From: Archivesica marissinica
Taxonomy: Eukaryota > Mollusca > Bivalvia > Venerida > Vesicomyidae
Length of the DNA: 64,000 nt
Assembly: GCA_014843695.1 (NCBI GenBank)
Contig: CM026390.1
Span: 12,564,904-12,628,903 of the forward strand
Reading direction: 5' to 3'
A model generated the notes under the pieces. The model was not told where the DNA came from. It saw only the letters and a program-made list of their open reading frames with translations, and ran no database searches. The position numbers were made by a program, and so were the translations under genes. Numbering within the stretch: the stretch's first letter is position 1; the number at the start of each line of letters is the position of its first letter. Of the stretch, positions 1 to 12,105 are shown one piece after another.

Positions 1-1266
1 TTGACTTATTGCTAAAAAGTTATAAACCCCCATGTCAGGCCTCCGTTGATAAATATTCAGCCGCATGGCGTGATATCGAATGCACGGAATGGGCACTTAT
101 CTCGTGCACATTTCCTGTCTAGGCAGACCACTGTGGTTATAAAAGCTGCGGGTTTTCATGATATTTGCGCACACACTGTTTCGACGTACCGGATTAGTAA
201 ATTAGTCCAGGACATTTTTATATTTGCTCGGAAGACGAGGTATGTGGAAATATATGTTAAAATTGTATTTTGTATTTAACGTCAATTCTGTTTAGTTATA
301 GCGTCATAATTTATGTCGAAATTATGCCGTATAGAGTTACGCCATGCTGAGTCTTTCTGTCCGTAACTATTTTGTTGAAAGAGTTTTGTGTTAACACATT
401 AACTATGGAACGCCGTAGATACATTAGGTTTGTGTGATTCTATGCTCCCGGTTCCATGTTGAGAATTAATTGTCGGCAACTATTACTTGTTGTAAAGGTT
501 ACATGGTAACATAATTAACTATGGAACGCCTGAATTATGAGGTTTATGTGGTTCTATACTCAAGGCTCCATAATTAAGTATTACCGGCAGAAGATTGTAT
601 TTTAATTATTTCAGTTGTTATATATGACAGTTCATTCATTGAAATAGTAACACGTGGTCAGTCGCACGTGGTCCGTAGCACGTGGTACGATACGACTTTA
701 GTTATTGTTCTTATTTTGTAAGTGACATTGTTAATTGTTAATGTAATTGACGGCAGTTACATAAATTGTATAGGTATATTCATATCATTTACTATGATTA
801 TCATAAACGAACGATAGCAAGCATCGCTGTAATGGAAGTAGAAGTGTTTAAAAGTAGAAGTGTGACGTAACATGACTGAAAATAGTATAGTCGGTATACT
901 ATGGGTGCATTTATAGCATGTTACATTATAGGAATTTACCTAGTATTTTCCATATGTTATATACATGTATACTGAACGGCAAAAGAAAGTTTACATATGT
1001 ATTACGGGTGTATTTCTCAATAAAATACAAAAATATATACATGTGACTTGTTCTCTACATACCTGCATTGCACTTAACAAAATGCACGTGCACAATTTTA
1101 AAAGCGATCAACCGTTAAGTCAATAGGCCCACAGTAGCTGTTTTGCATGAAATGCACGTGCGCTTGTAATCAAAGATTTTTTTATTAGAATGTTCTTCTA
1201 ATTTGAAGCACTGACGATAAATGCACTAGAAAAACAGTTTAAGAATTTGAAAATAGTGTCAGTTTG
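1..1266. other. Non-coding flank, no gene seen
   Basis: No convincing coding region. Two diverged copies of a segment starting TAACTATGGAACGCC lie about 115 bp apart (about 400-458 and 515-572). The 12-mer AAATGCACGTGC recurs near 1080 and 1150. The right part is the 5' flank of the Tc1-like relic. Confidence 0.5.
651..686. repeat. Three CACGTGGT motifs at 14-bp spacing
   Basis: CACGTGGT occurs at 651, 665 and 679, exactly 14 bp apart. Each contains the palindromic E-box CACGTG recognised by bHLH factors. No gene start is visible close by, so a regulatory role is only conjecture; it may be a short tandem repeat. Confidence 0.5.
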
Positions 1267-2459
1267 ATGGCACGACTAAATCGAATCCAGCGCAGTTGGC
1301 GTGTTGCAATGCAACAGAAGCGTTGAGGCTATATCAAGAATATTTGGTTACAGCCGAGTTACCATCAATACGTTGAGAAGACGTTTTCAGGTAAATAACC
1401 GGTTTTGTTCGAAACATTAGACAACACTAATGTTATACATTGATTAATCTATTGATATTTAAACTGCTAAATTTAATTTTGTTTGTGTAAATGCATGAAG
1501 GCCTCGGTGTATTGATAGAAGAACCCTATCGAATTACCATCGTTAATAAAGATTGTTTATTTGTTTGTTTATTTTTATTTTCAGCAAACTGGCAGTACGT
1601 CCGACATACCTCGTTCAGGCCGCCCACGTGTAACAAAGGCAGCCGAAGACCGTTATATCCGGGTGACGTCACTAAGAGATGGCTTCCAACCAGCCACCGT
1701 CATGGCTGCCACTACACTGCCAGGCAGACAGATCAGCGCACATATCGTACGCAGGAAGCTTCGTGCATATGGAATCCGTTCAAGACGACCACACCGTGGG
1801 CCAATCTTGACGCCGAGACACCGACAAGAACGTCTGGCGTGGGCACAACGTCATCTACAGTGGAGGCGCGTGGACTGGAATAACGTGATTTTCAGCGACG
1901 AAACGCGTATTCGGCTGCGTCAGGCTGATGGTAGAACCAGAGTCTAGACAAGGAGAACGCTTTGCAGACGCCTGTGTTGTTGAGACGGACGCCTTTGGTG
2001 GCGGAAGCATAATGGTTTGGGGTGGTATTTCTGGTGGGCGCAAGACTTCACTTGTCGCCATCAATGGTAATTTAAATGCACAGCGCTACAGGGACGAGGT
2101 ACTTGTACCAGAGCTGATCCCTTTCATCAACCGTAATGGACCAGCCCTTACATTTCAACAAGACAACGCCAGGCCGCATACTGCGCGGTTAACACATCAG
2201 TACCTTCAAGGCCAGAACGTCAACGTAATGGACTGGCCTGCGCGTTCACCCGATATGTCTCCAATAGAACACATATGGGATGAACTGAAACGAAATGTTA
2301 GAAAAAAACCACCAACCACAAACGGTTCCAGAGTTGCAGCAAGCAGTACTACAGGAATGGGCAAACATTCCCGCCCAGACTGTACAACGTTACGTCAATT
2401 CGATGCGTCGACGTATACAATCCCTCATCAGAGCCAATGGCGGACATACACCGTATTAG
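1267..2459 (+). pseudogene. Tc1-like transposase relic with an intron
   Basis: Decayed DDE transposase of the Tc1/mariner superfamily, which would cut and paste its element at TA sites. The N-terminal helix-turn-helix starts at 1267 (MARLNRIQ). Exon 1 ends in RRRFQ at 1390; a GT-AG intron with a pyrimidine-rich end spans 1391-1584; the frame resumes with QTGSTSDIPRSGRPRV, containing the GRPR hook between the two DNA-binding halves. Catalytic motifs are readable: IFSDETRI (first Asp), FQQDNARPHTA (second Asp) and SPIEHIWDE (Glu), with 34 residues between the last two, i.e. DD34E. It is broken by frameshifts near 1322, near 1945 (with TAG) and near 2305, after which the normal C-terminus (NGGHTPY, stop at 2457-2459) is in another frame. 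No clear terminal inverted repeats were found. It differs from the intact copy at 17461-18973, which has no intron. Confidence 0.85.
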
Positions 2460-3289
2460 AAAACATCGTGCAAACATACACTTAATGATGTTTTATACAG
2501 GAACAGTTACGTTTATGTGGTAAAATCGTAAGTGCGAGATTAATGGATTTTTAGTTTGACGGTTGGTATTTTTAAACGGTCACAGTGACGTTAATATCTA
2601 ATGAATTCCAATGAAATTTGAAAGATTTAGTCGTAAGTGAATATTATTTTATTTGTTATATGTTTTGTTATGAGTTTATTATTGAAACATTAAAAAATAC
2701 AATATATATCACATGTAAATTTTCTTTTACCGTTCAGTATATATTTAAGCTTCATCCACCGGACGTATATTCCCGGCGTGGAATGAGATTGGATCGTTAC
2801 CGGAAGGACATTACCCGGAACGTATTTGCTGTTTTGCCCGGACGTGAGTTCCCGGAGCCGAGTTTACTTTTTTGCCCGGACGTGGTATATCCCCCAGAGT
2901 GGAGATAATTTGTGTCTCGCAGCGTGTGTCGCCACAACCCTCACTACGATGTTCTTGGTCTACTTGAGATAGCCCAAGGAAGCCAACACTATACTGGGAG
3001 CCAGAACGGGAACATCGTCAAGGATTGGAATCATCGAGACCAACATAGATACGTGAATCTATATTTAGTTTATTTAACTACGCATAGTAGTAGACGATTT
3101 AAGTGTGATTACGTCACATGAGCGTTGTGTAGAACGTTAAAACGCACAAACATACGAGATTGGTGTAACGTTAGAGAACGTTCACAAGAGACAGTTAGCG
3201 AGTATTACAGTGATAGTATAGACTGAGAGAGGAACTGTTTAAGACCCAGATCTTGGAACTCCGTGTGAACATACATTGTTTATATTATT
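2460..3289. other. Unassigned sequence between two transposon relics
   Basis: No gene recognised. About 2755-2895 is unusually GC-rich for the neighbourhood and repeats the motif CCCGGACGTG. The segment to about 3265 could be part of a solo LTR, but no partner copy lies in the window. A (TCA)n run around 3288-3302 is probably the microsatellite tail of the next LINE. Confidence 0.3.
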
Positions 3290-6200
3290 ATCATCATCAT
3301 CATTCATACAAATAATTCATCATATTATTGTAATTCTCATCAGCCTCCGTCCGTCTTATGAGACGATGGATTGCGCTCTTGTTGAGGAACATCTTCTCCG
3401 GTGACTGAGTAGGCCTATTCTTGAGTGGCAGTCTCTGTTGCAGTCATCGCAGGTGAAGATCGAGTCATCCAGTTTGGTTGTTGCCTTGCGCTTCTGTCTT
3501 TTCTGCTTACGAAGCGTAGGTCGCTCAGCCTCGGCTCGTCTGACCCCAGCTTTCACAACGTGTCTCCATGATGACCGGTTTGATGCTGTGTCCTCCCAAG
3601 ACTCTATGTTGATTTGCGCTGAACGCAGGTCCCTCTTACAAGCGTCCCTGTATCTTAGGTGGGGGCGACCAGTTGTACGTGATCCTTGTTCAAGTTGATC
3701 GTACAGTAGATCTTTGGGGATGCGTCCTTTATCCATGTGTCGGACATGACCTAGCCCCTGAGCATTGCATATATGGTTGTTGAACTTGCTCTGCTGAGGA
3801 CCTCTGTATTGGTGACCCTATCTTCCCAAGTGATTCCCAAGATCCTGCGAAGGCACCTCATATGGTATTGAGTTCAGCTTGGTCTCTTGTCTGGCATATG
3901 TCGTCCATGACTCACTGCCGTAGAGGAGCGTGCTGAGTATGCAGGCCTGGTAGACCTTCAACTTGGTGTTCAGCGTTAGATTTCTGTTCTCCCAGACTCT
4001 CTTGGTGAGTTTTGACATGACGGTGGCTGCTTTCCCAATGCGTGCAATGATCTCAGCATCGAGGGACAGGTTGTTGGATATCAGTGATCCTAGATATCTG
4101 AAGTTGTCGACCATGGCGAGTGTAGAGCCGTTAATGGCTATGGGAGCTGGATCTGCAACGTCCTGGGTCATGACCTCTGTTTTCTTTATGCTGATGGTTA
4201 GGGCAAACTCGCGGCATGCATTGGAGAACTGATCCATGAGGCGCTGGAGGCCATCGTGTGTGTGGCTTGCGAGGGCTGCATCGTCAGCGAACAGCATCTC
4301 CCTGAGTAGGACACGAGTTGTTTTGGTTTTGGCGCGCAAGCGGGCCAAGTTGTATAGCTTGCCATCGTGTCGGGTGTGAATGTAGACACCGTCAGAGGAG
4401 GATTGGAAGGCATATGTCAAGAGGATGCCGAAGAGCGTCGGTGCAAGGACGCAGCCTTGCTTGACTCCGCTGAGGATGGGAAAAGGCTTGGAAGTGTCGC
4501 CGTCGAAGCTGACGGTGCTCTTCATGTCTTTGTGAACGACGTGATCATGCTTAGCAATTTCGGTGGACAGCCAATCTTGTGTAGCAGTTTGAAAAGTCCA
4601 CAGCGACTGACCAGGTCGAATGCCTTTGTTAGGTCCACGAATGCGAGGTACAGTGGCTGTTGTTGCTCCCTACACTTTTCCTGGAGTTGCCTCACTGAAA
4701 AGATCATGTCGACGGTGGATCGGCCAGATCGGAAACCACACTGGGATTCTGGGTATATGCACTATGCTACCACCTGCAGTCTTGCGAGAATAACCCGAGC
4801 AAATACTTTGCCAACAATGCTGAGTAGGGATATGCGATAGTTGTTGCAGTCGCTTCTGTCACCCTTATTCTTGAAGAGTGTGACTATCTTTGCATCGCGC
4901 ATGTCTTGTGGCACTTCACCTTCCTTCCAGCATAGACGGAGATGTTCATGGAGAAGTGGTAGTAGAGCTGGCTTCCCTTGTTTAATCAGCTCAGGGGGTA
5001 TGGCATCAGTTCCTGCTGCTTTTCCGCTGGTGAGGGCTTTGATGGCTACTTTTTCAAGTTCAGCCATGGTTGGCTCGCTGTCGAGCTCCTCAATTACGGG
5101 AAATGTCGGGATGCTGTTGAGGGCCTCCTCGGAGACTGTGTTCTCTGTGGAGTACAGTTCAAGGTAATGCTCTACCCATCTCTCCATCTGTTTGCTTCGG
5201 TCGGTGATTACCTCGCCAGACTTGGTATTAAGTGGAGCCGTTTTCTTCACATTGGGACCAGTGGCCTGTTTGATGCCTTCGTACATGGACTTTATGTTGC
5301 CGGAGTAGGAAGCATGCTCTATGGTGGAGCATAGCTGGAGCCAATGGTCGTTGGCACATTTCCTGGCTGTCTTCTGGCATTCACTCCTGGATTTCCTGAG
5401 TGATTCCAAGTTTTGCTGGGTTGGCGCTTTCTTCCAGTTGACGAGGGCCTGCCTTTTACTTTCTGTCACAGGTTCCAGAACGTGTGCATTTGCTTCATAC
5501 CAGTCAACATTTCGTTTTTCCTTCCCATAGGCATCGATGGCAGATTTGTGGATGGTTGAGCTAAGGTGGCTCCATCTAGCTTCTGCAGATATGCCAGCAT
5601 CGGCTGGGGCGATATCCACGATGAGGGACATGAACTTGTTGGTCCTGTCTGTGTCGGTGATATGGGTCGTGTTGATCTTAGGGAGACACTTTGGCTTAGC
5701 TTGGTGGAACTTCTTTCTTGGTTGCAGTACCACATTTGCGATGACAAGAGAGTGGTCGGTATCACAGTCAGCACTGTGGTAACTGCGTGTGTTGTGGACG
5801 GCTTGGAGACGGTTTCTTCTAGTGATGATAACGTCTCGTTGGTGCCACTGGTGTGATCTGGGGTGCATCCATGAGACTCTGTGTTTGTGCTTGTTTGGAA
5901 AATATGTGTTCGTTATGCACAGGTTCCTGGCACAGCATAGTTCCAGTAGTCTCTGGCCGTTTTCGTTCATTTTCCCAGTTCCATGGTGGCCAATGCATGT
6001 GGGTCAGACGTCATGGTTCGTTCCAACTCTGGCATTGAAGTCACCAAGCAAGTATAGGTCTTCTGTACGAGGCAGTTGTCCAATAATCCTGTCAATCTCA
6101 TTGTAAAATATGTCTTTCACATCAGGGCTAGAGCTGAGTGTTGGGGCATAGGCAGCCAGAAGGTGTACTGGGCCTGTGCTACAGTTCAGACGAAGACTTA

Positions 6201-7040
6201 ACATCGTTCCGTGCCAGCAGTGGGTGGTTCTATCATTGGTAGAAGGGATGACTTTACTGCAAATACAACGCCATACTCGCGCCTTTCATCTAGTCCCTTG
6301 CCTTTCCAGAAGAAAGTGTACTCTTTCTCTTGTAGTGAGCCGTCGTCTGGCAGTCTTGTCTCTTGTAGGGCGGCAATGTCAACATTTAGCCGGGAGAGTT
6401 CAGCATCTATGACGGCTGTTTTACGCTTGTCGTCAATCAGTTGTAGATCGTCCGAGAAGCCTGGCATCCTCGTTCTAACGTTCCAGCTTGCTATGCGAAG
6501 TGCTGGAGACTTCGTTTGGTTTTTGCGTGTGTTGCTTGGTGCGTAATTTTTACAGTCAGCTTGTCAGGTGCTAGCACCATAAGCCCCTTGCACCCAAAGA
6601 AGCAGGCAGACTGTGGCGGATCAACACCTAATTGGCTGGGGGTTGCCCAGCTTGAGGCGGACGGTAGCTGATCAGTGGAGCTGCGATGGCTCCTCCCACC
6701 GACGGAGACAACCCGTGGCGTCTATCTCTACGCCAATTGAGATTGGACTTATAATCCGTAAACTGTTGTCTCCCGTGTTGTGTTGGAGTGACCTCTCCAT
6801 GTGCGCAATATGCTTGGGCTGTTCTATGGAAGTCCTGGGTTGCCCATGCGCCAAGACCCCCCTCTCGACCTTGTTGGTGTGGTCCAGAGGAAAGCAAAGC
6901 AGTACGTCTGGCACCAGTTTGGTTGCAGGAGTTGCCGGAAAGATGGTCAGGTTGACGCTTCATCCCGCCTTCGGGGCTCCACTCCAATATTTCTGTCAGG
7001 GTTTGTTCCCTTAGCCTTGCACTATCCCTAGCACTCACAA
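3290..7040 (-). mobile_element. APE-type non-LTR retrotransposon, near full length
   Basis: A LINE on the minus strand: 5' leader about 7040-6581, one long ORF 6580-3356, short 3' tail running into a (TGA)n microsatellite near 3290. It has an apurinic-type endonuclease, reverse transcriptase and a C-terminal zinc-finger-like motif. Layout and short 3' end suggest the RTE group, but the clade was not tested. The 5' limit is uncertain: similar GC-rich sequence continues towards 7380 and may be more leader or part of the next element's LTR. Confidence 0.8.
3356..6580 (-). pseudogene. LINE endonuclease-reverse transcriptase, frameshifted
   Basis: Start chosen at the ATG at 6580 (MVLAPDKLTVKNYAPSN), which reads into the endonuclease hallmark IASWNVRT. 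Endonuclease motifs persist: LQETRL, LLGDFNARVG and DTDHSLV. The reverse transcriptase keeps AGTDAIPPELIK, CGFRSGRSTVDMIF, GVKQGCVLAPTLFG and the catalytic FADD in MLFADDAALASHT. The C-terminus has a Cys/His motif (CDDCNRDC and HRRRC) before TAA at 3356-3358. Frame changes near 6200, 6004, 4762, 4522 and 3818 stop it making one protein; a glycine codon is missing in the NYR-ISLL block and several codons are missing near 3790. The endonuclease and RT active-site residues are still present, so decay looks fairly recent. It would nick target DNA and prime reverse transcription in the nucleus. Confidence 0.85.
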
Positions 7041-7498
7041 GGCAATGAGACTATTTGACCCATAGCTGGGACTAGTTGATCCATAGTTGGAGCTATTTGG
7101 CCCATAACTGGGAGTCTGTTCATGGGCATCAGGGCGTGTCCACACACCGGTGTGCCTGGCATGCCGCATGTCTAGGGGCAGACTACCTCCGAGACACTTG
7201 CAGTTCAGCCTGGGGCCGTAAGGTGCTCAGTATCCGTGCGTCGCCACTGGGAGGCACTACAAAGGGCTTGTCTACAGAGAGGCTATGTACCGGCAGGGAA
7301 GACTTACGCACTCTGCTTCCTTTTCGCCTAGAACTAGGCTATCCAGCGGTGGAGGCTGAAAGCGCAGGGTGACAAGCACACGACATACAGCGGACCACAC
7401 TATTGTAATTAAACTTGTAAATATTGTACATGTACTGAGTGTTGATTGAGTCTGATTGAGTATTGTGATCCAGCTTTTGTCGGTCCATCCTGTTACAA
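7041..7498. other. Possible LTR ending just before a primer-binding site
   Basis: Non-coding, GC-rich in its left part. It ends in TGTTACA, one base before a primer-binding site, as expected for the right end of a 5' LTR. A TG start near 7046 would give an LTR of about 450 bp, but part of 7041-7380 may instead be LINE leader. No second LTR copy is visible to settle it. Confidence 0.35.
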
Positions 7499-7516
7499 TG
7501 GTGTCAGAAGTGGGAT
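7499..7516 (+). other. Primer-binding site, tRNA-Leu type
   Basis: TGGTGTCAGAAGTGGGAT is the complement of the 3' end of a metazoan tRNA-Leu (ending CCCACTTCTGACA plus CCA), recalled from general knowledge. It lies one base after a TGTTACA LTR-like end and about 800 bp before gag-like sequence, which fits priming of minus-strand DNA of the LTR retrotransposon. Confidence 0.7.
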
Positions 7517-8333
7517 GGTCGACAGGGTACAATAGTTGATTAGAACAGATCAGCACTCCTCTTAATTGTAGCAATTGTACTATATTTTATTAAGTTTATG
7601 TTGAATTATTTTGTTTCTGGTTGCTAACATTAGTTCATTTTTCAGACAAACGAGACTGAGACTTACGGTACATAGGCATAGACGCCACCAGCACTAAGCT
7701 TGTCAGGTCACCGGGTCCAGTTCTTTGACTATTGGGAATCTGGGGTGAGTACGTTCTTCTTCTTTTTTTTCGCTTTGTCACTCTGTGATGAAGCTACTTT
7801 ACAGGTGAACTGAGAGTGACTGCCCTTTAGCCAGACCGGAAGATTCGTTGTACTTGGTCATACATGCACGTCACTCTACTTGTCCATTTCTACCAGTAGT
7901 GGTATTTGCTATACTGTAGTATGTATTACAGTAGTTGACACTTTGCGTTAGTATACTAGTACTTGTATACTATTTGAAGATTTGTTTTGCAATTACAGTA
8001 TTACATTATTGTTGAGTTAATTGTAAATTCAAAGTTGACAGTTAATCACTAAAAGTTAGTCGATTTTTTTAAAACTGACTGTCTACTGTACACTGGTTAC
8101 TGTAGTGTATTATATACATATGTTTAGTGACACTTGTTAGAGTAGTGTATAACGTGATTTATTTAGTGAGGTTGTTGTTTTGTAACAGAGACTATCTGTA
8201 TGCATAGTGTATTTTTAAGGGTTACTAGTGATACCCTGTACTGTAAACTAGATTGTTCTAGTATTGCCGTGTTATACTAGTGTCGTTTTCAGTGTAGTGT
8301 TACATTTCGTTGACATAGTGTAGATATTTCAAC

Positions 8334-8826
8334 ATGACTAGTGTAGTCGAATTAACGAAGATCGGTCAGGAGTTAGGTTATACCGATGGGGAGTTAAGAC
8401 AGTTTGTTAAGGATGAGCAGGCCAGAGAACGTGACGAACGGCACCGTAGATTAGAAGCGGATAAGAATAAGTTAGAAGTTGAGAAAACTAAGATAGAAGC
8501 TGATACACTTAAGTTAGAAGTTGAGAAAGCTAAGCTAGCGGCAGATAAGGCTAAAACAGCTAGGGTAGAAGCTCCGTTAACCTTAGAAACTATACACCTC
8601 CTCATAGACCTAGTACTAGTCACCCGTATGTGAGTAACGTAAATAGAGGTCGGGGTTGTAGTTTTACTCAGGGTAGGAGTTTTCAGCCGCCAGCTGTTCT
8701 TAAATGTTCTAAGTGTGGAAGACTAGGTCATAGTGCATATTACTGTAGAAGTAACACAACTAATAGCGCTAGTGCAGCTATAGATTTTAGGACAGAAACA
8801 CGAGGAGAAAAACATATGTTTCAATA
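8334..8826 (+). pseudogene. gag remnant: N-terminus and zinc knuckle, capsid missing
   Basis: Starts at ATG 8334 (MTSVVELTKIGQELGYTDGE). Residues about 25-85 are a charged, heptad-like stretch rich in E/K/A/L, a likely coiled coil. A frame change near 8580-8600 leads to NVNRGRGCSFTQGRSFQPP and a CCHC zinc knuckle, CSKCGRLGHSAYYC (CX2CX4HX4C), the RNA-binding nucleocapsid module. The capsid expected between these two parts is absent, so it could not build particles alone. Followed directly by the pol region. Confidence 0.65.
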
Positions 8827-10634
8827 GAGAGAAACGTAGAAATCGCTCTCTTATTAGAGATCAGAGTAGAGGTAGAGGAAGAGGAAAGATCCAAGACCGA
8901 GATAGGCGTAAATCAGATAGGTCAGACAGTGATAGTAGCATTATAGAACTTAGTGATGTGGAAGAGTTAGGAGTACTAAGTGTAAATTCATTTCCTACAG
9001 CCGCAGGTATGTGTAATGGAAGACACATTATTGCAATGAGAGATACCGGGTGTACATGTATAATAGTGAGACGGGACTTGGTGGAAGTCGATAAGTTTTT
9101 AAAGAAATCCCGTAGGTGTAAGTACATTGACGGTAGTGAAAACAGACTAGATGTAGCTTTGGTAGACATTGATTGTCCGTATTTTATAGGTACTATAGAA
9201 GCTCTATGTGTTGATAATCCTACAAATGACGCAATTATTGGAAATGTAGAGGGTGCAGTAGAGTTGCATTTTGGTAGTTTAGCGTCCGCGGTAGAAACTA
9301 GATCGCAAGCTAAGACTAAAACACAACCCAAGCTTAAAGTTCAATCACCAATTTTAGATATTTCCATGGAGGAATTCTTAGAAAAACAACAGTTAGACAG
9401 TACTTTAGAGTTGTGTAGAAAGAAAGCTATGGAAGAAGTAGATAAGATGCTGTAGTTGGGAGTAATCGAACCATCCAATGCTCCATTTTCTTCCCCTATT
9501 GTCCTCATAAAGAAAAAAGATAGCAGTGTCCGGTTCTGTATTTATTTTCGAAAGTTAAATAAAGTAACTGTGTTTGATGCCGAACCAATGCCAAACATGG
9601 AAGAGATGTTTACGAAGCTATCTAAGTGTAGATACTTCTCCAGATTAGATCTCAGTAAGGGATACAGGCAGATCCCTTTATCTGAAAGTACAAAACCTAT
9701 GACTGCATTTGAAACATCCCAAGGTCTATTTCAATTCCGGAAAATGCCATTCGGATTGGTCAATGCCCCTGTAACTTTCTGCAGATTGATGAGCAATGTC
9801 TTGAAAGATCTAGGTCACGCAGATAGCTTCATTGATGATATATTGGTATCCACAATAACATGGCCAGAGCATGCCATTGCCCTTGGTGAGTTATTTACCA
9901 ATCTAGGGAGGCTAACCTCACAGCTAAACCAGCCAAGTGTGTAATTGGTTTTCAGAAACTGGAATGTTTAGGTCATATGATAGGAGAGGTCCAAACCCTT
10001 GAGCCTGCATTAAGCAAAGTAGATGCTATACAAGGTGCCGAAAGACCGAAAACGAAGAAGGCAATACGCTCATTTTTAGGAGTAGTCGGGTTTTATAGAA
10101 AGTTTATCCCGAATTTCTCAGCTATTGCAGTTCCCCTTACAGATTTAACAATAAAAAGGTCAACCAAATCGTGTAGAGTGGGGTGAAAGCCAGGAAAAAG
10201 TTTTCCAGTCTTTAAAGGCTAGTTTGACAGGACCGCCTATACTGAAGTTACCTGATTTAGATAAGTCATTCATACTTAGAGTTGATGCCTCAGATGTAGG
10301 TCTAGGTGCAGTATTGCTCCAAGAACAGGATGTAGAGAAACTACCGGTAGCGTATGCTAGTCGGAAATTGCTATCATGAGAGCAAAACTATGCAGTGATA
10401 GAAAAGGAATGCGTAGCAATAGTATGGGCAGTGTCTAAGTTCCACAGGTATCTGTTTGGGAAGGAATTTATATTGGAAACAAACCATCAACCGTTGACTT
10501 AGCTGAACAAAGCTAGACTAAGCAATTCTAGGTTGATGAGGTGGGCATTAGCATTGCAACCATGTAGAATGAGAATCAGAGCAATTCCAGGTAGAGAAAA
10601 TGTAGGTGCAGACTATTTAAGTAGAATAGGTTAG
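8827..10634 (+). pseudogene. pol remnant: protease, RT, RNase H; integrase deleted
   Basis: A basic linker (8850-8940) precedes an aspartic protease with active site RDTGCTC. After EEFLEKQQLDSTLELCRKKA the frame runs straight into the start of RT (LGVIEPSNAPFSSPIV), broken only by a TAG at 9453-9455 in the same frame. RT keeps RLDLSKGYRQIP, FGLVNAP and the catalytic FIDDILV; the usual FCIDFRKLN reads FCIYFRKLN. Frameshifts near 9900 and 10165 follow. RNase H keeps VDASDVGLGAVLLQ and EKECVAIVWA but has N for D in ETNHQPLT, with stops at about 10379 and 10501. It ends with GADYLSRIG and TAG at 10632-10634. No HHCC or DDE integrase sequence was seen anywhere. A dead copy. Confidence 0.75.
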
Positions 10635-12105
10635 ATGCATTTTTTGTTGTACATAGTATACAGACAGTGAAACTTTGTGTTTTGCAAGAAAATTATAAAC
10701 ATGTCCAGCTTTTATGGATATATATCGGGTTTTATCTCCCTTGTTTATCAGTCCAATTTGCGCTTGATTTGATTATCTCGATTATCTCTCTTAGATTGGG
10801 CTGCCTTTCCCCGATAGTTGCTGACATTGAAATCAGTTGTATATTGCAAAGTTGTAATACACAGTCAATAACAACCATTAAGATATGATGCATCGCACAG
10901 CCTGAGGCATATTAAATAATGACCAGTAATACAAATGTTCAACAGTACAGTGCACTTTATATAAACGAATCAATTATAGGTAAGTAGAAGTGGAATAAAT
11001 GACAATGTGTGTACACAATAAAAATATAAATAACATGATATGCAATTAGTTACAGTTGGGAAACTCGCGAAATAAAACGTGGCATTGACAATTATAGTAA
11101 TTGCCAGAACTGTAGATTATTTAAACACAATTTTGAATTTTGAAATTACATAAACTATATGCCTCCTAATTATTTAAAATAATTATATTATTAAATTTAA
11201 AAATAGAAATTAGAGATTCCCAATTGAGAAATTGGAATAGAGTCCCAGTAAATCTACGCATTTACGCATTTGCCCAAAGTGTAACCACGGAATAGGAGAC
11301 GTACGAACTTCATTATTTCTGAGAATATAGTTCATTTTTAAATAAGAGAACTATTGATCAACAGTAGATTCTTTAATGTACATGTTATAACCATATATGC
11401 AAATATCAAACACATTAAACAAAAAATATAGTGGCGGGACCCCCCCCCCCCGCGGAATTATCGGCTAACACTGGTAAATATTCATCATTAAAACATTGTA
11501 AATTTGCATGAAAGTGACATCAATGATAATATTTTGCCGTTATGTATGCATGTTTCTCAAAGTCATATTGCATGAATTTATACTCAGTGTACATTGAAAC
11601 ACTTCAAATTAATTATATAAGCTTCTCTATTGAGCTAAATCAGTTATTAACATGTATGATTTATTTACTATTATGTTAAAGTTGTATTACTGTTCAAATG
11701 GACCGTCACAAATTCCCCCCAAAATGCTATCATACAATTGTATGTGTTATAAAACCAGTGGTACCCACATTTTACAGTAAATAAATCAATCCATTGCAAC
11801 ATTTTAATCTACTTGAACACAGTTGAAATATACATAATATATAATAGTTTTGACTGGGTTAGGTTTTTATTCAATCGGTTCTCTTCATAGCTCCGTTTCT
11901 CCGATACAAGTCATAACAGCAATGCAATTAATGTGCGTACATTTTAGCAGGTTTTATTAAAATGACTGGCATATAAAACTGGATACACTCCAACTTTTTT
12001 TTGAACGGTAATACAACTTAAATCAGAGTTGGATTCTACAAAATCACCGTTATGATATAACATTTTTTGGACACGTAGTGAATTAACAGTAGCCATAGTT
12101 GCTTC
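10635..12105. other. AT-rich non-coding sequence
   Basis: No gene or recognisable mobile element seen. Contains a run of C around 11440-11452. The LTR retrotransposon ends at its left edge with no visible 3' LTR. Confidence 0.4.

Larger units (their letters stand above)
7499..10634 (+). mobile_element. Gmr1-like Ty3/gypsy retrotransposon, internally deleted
   Basis: LTR retrotransposon body: primer-binding site, untranslated leader to 8333, gag remnant, then protease, reverse transcriptase and RNase H, ending directly after RNase H. There is no integrase downstream. In Gmr1-like elements integrase lies between protease and RT, and that is where sequence is missing here (about 9430-9460). Most of the capsid is missing too (about 8570-8630). 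The 3' LTR is not seen. Confidence 0.7.

Noticed and set aside
1000..2760. Terminal inverted repeats for the first Tc1-like relic
   Set aside because: Searched both flanks by eye; only weak, unconvincing matches.
2618..3250. Coding frames between the Tc1 relic and the LINE
   Set aside because: Short, low-complexity, with no domain or homologous feature; more likely part of an unrecognised repeat or LTR.
10635..11100. 3' LTR of the Gmr1-like element
   Set aside because: No sequence matching the region before the primer-binding site was found after RNase H.
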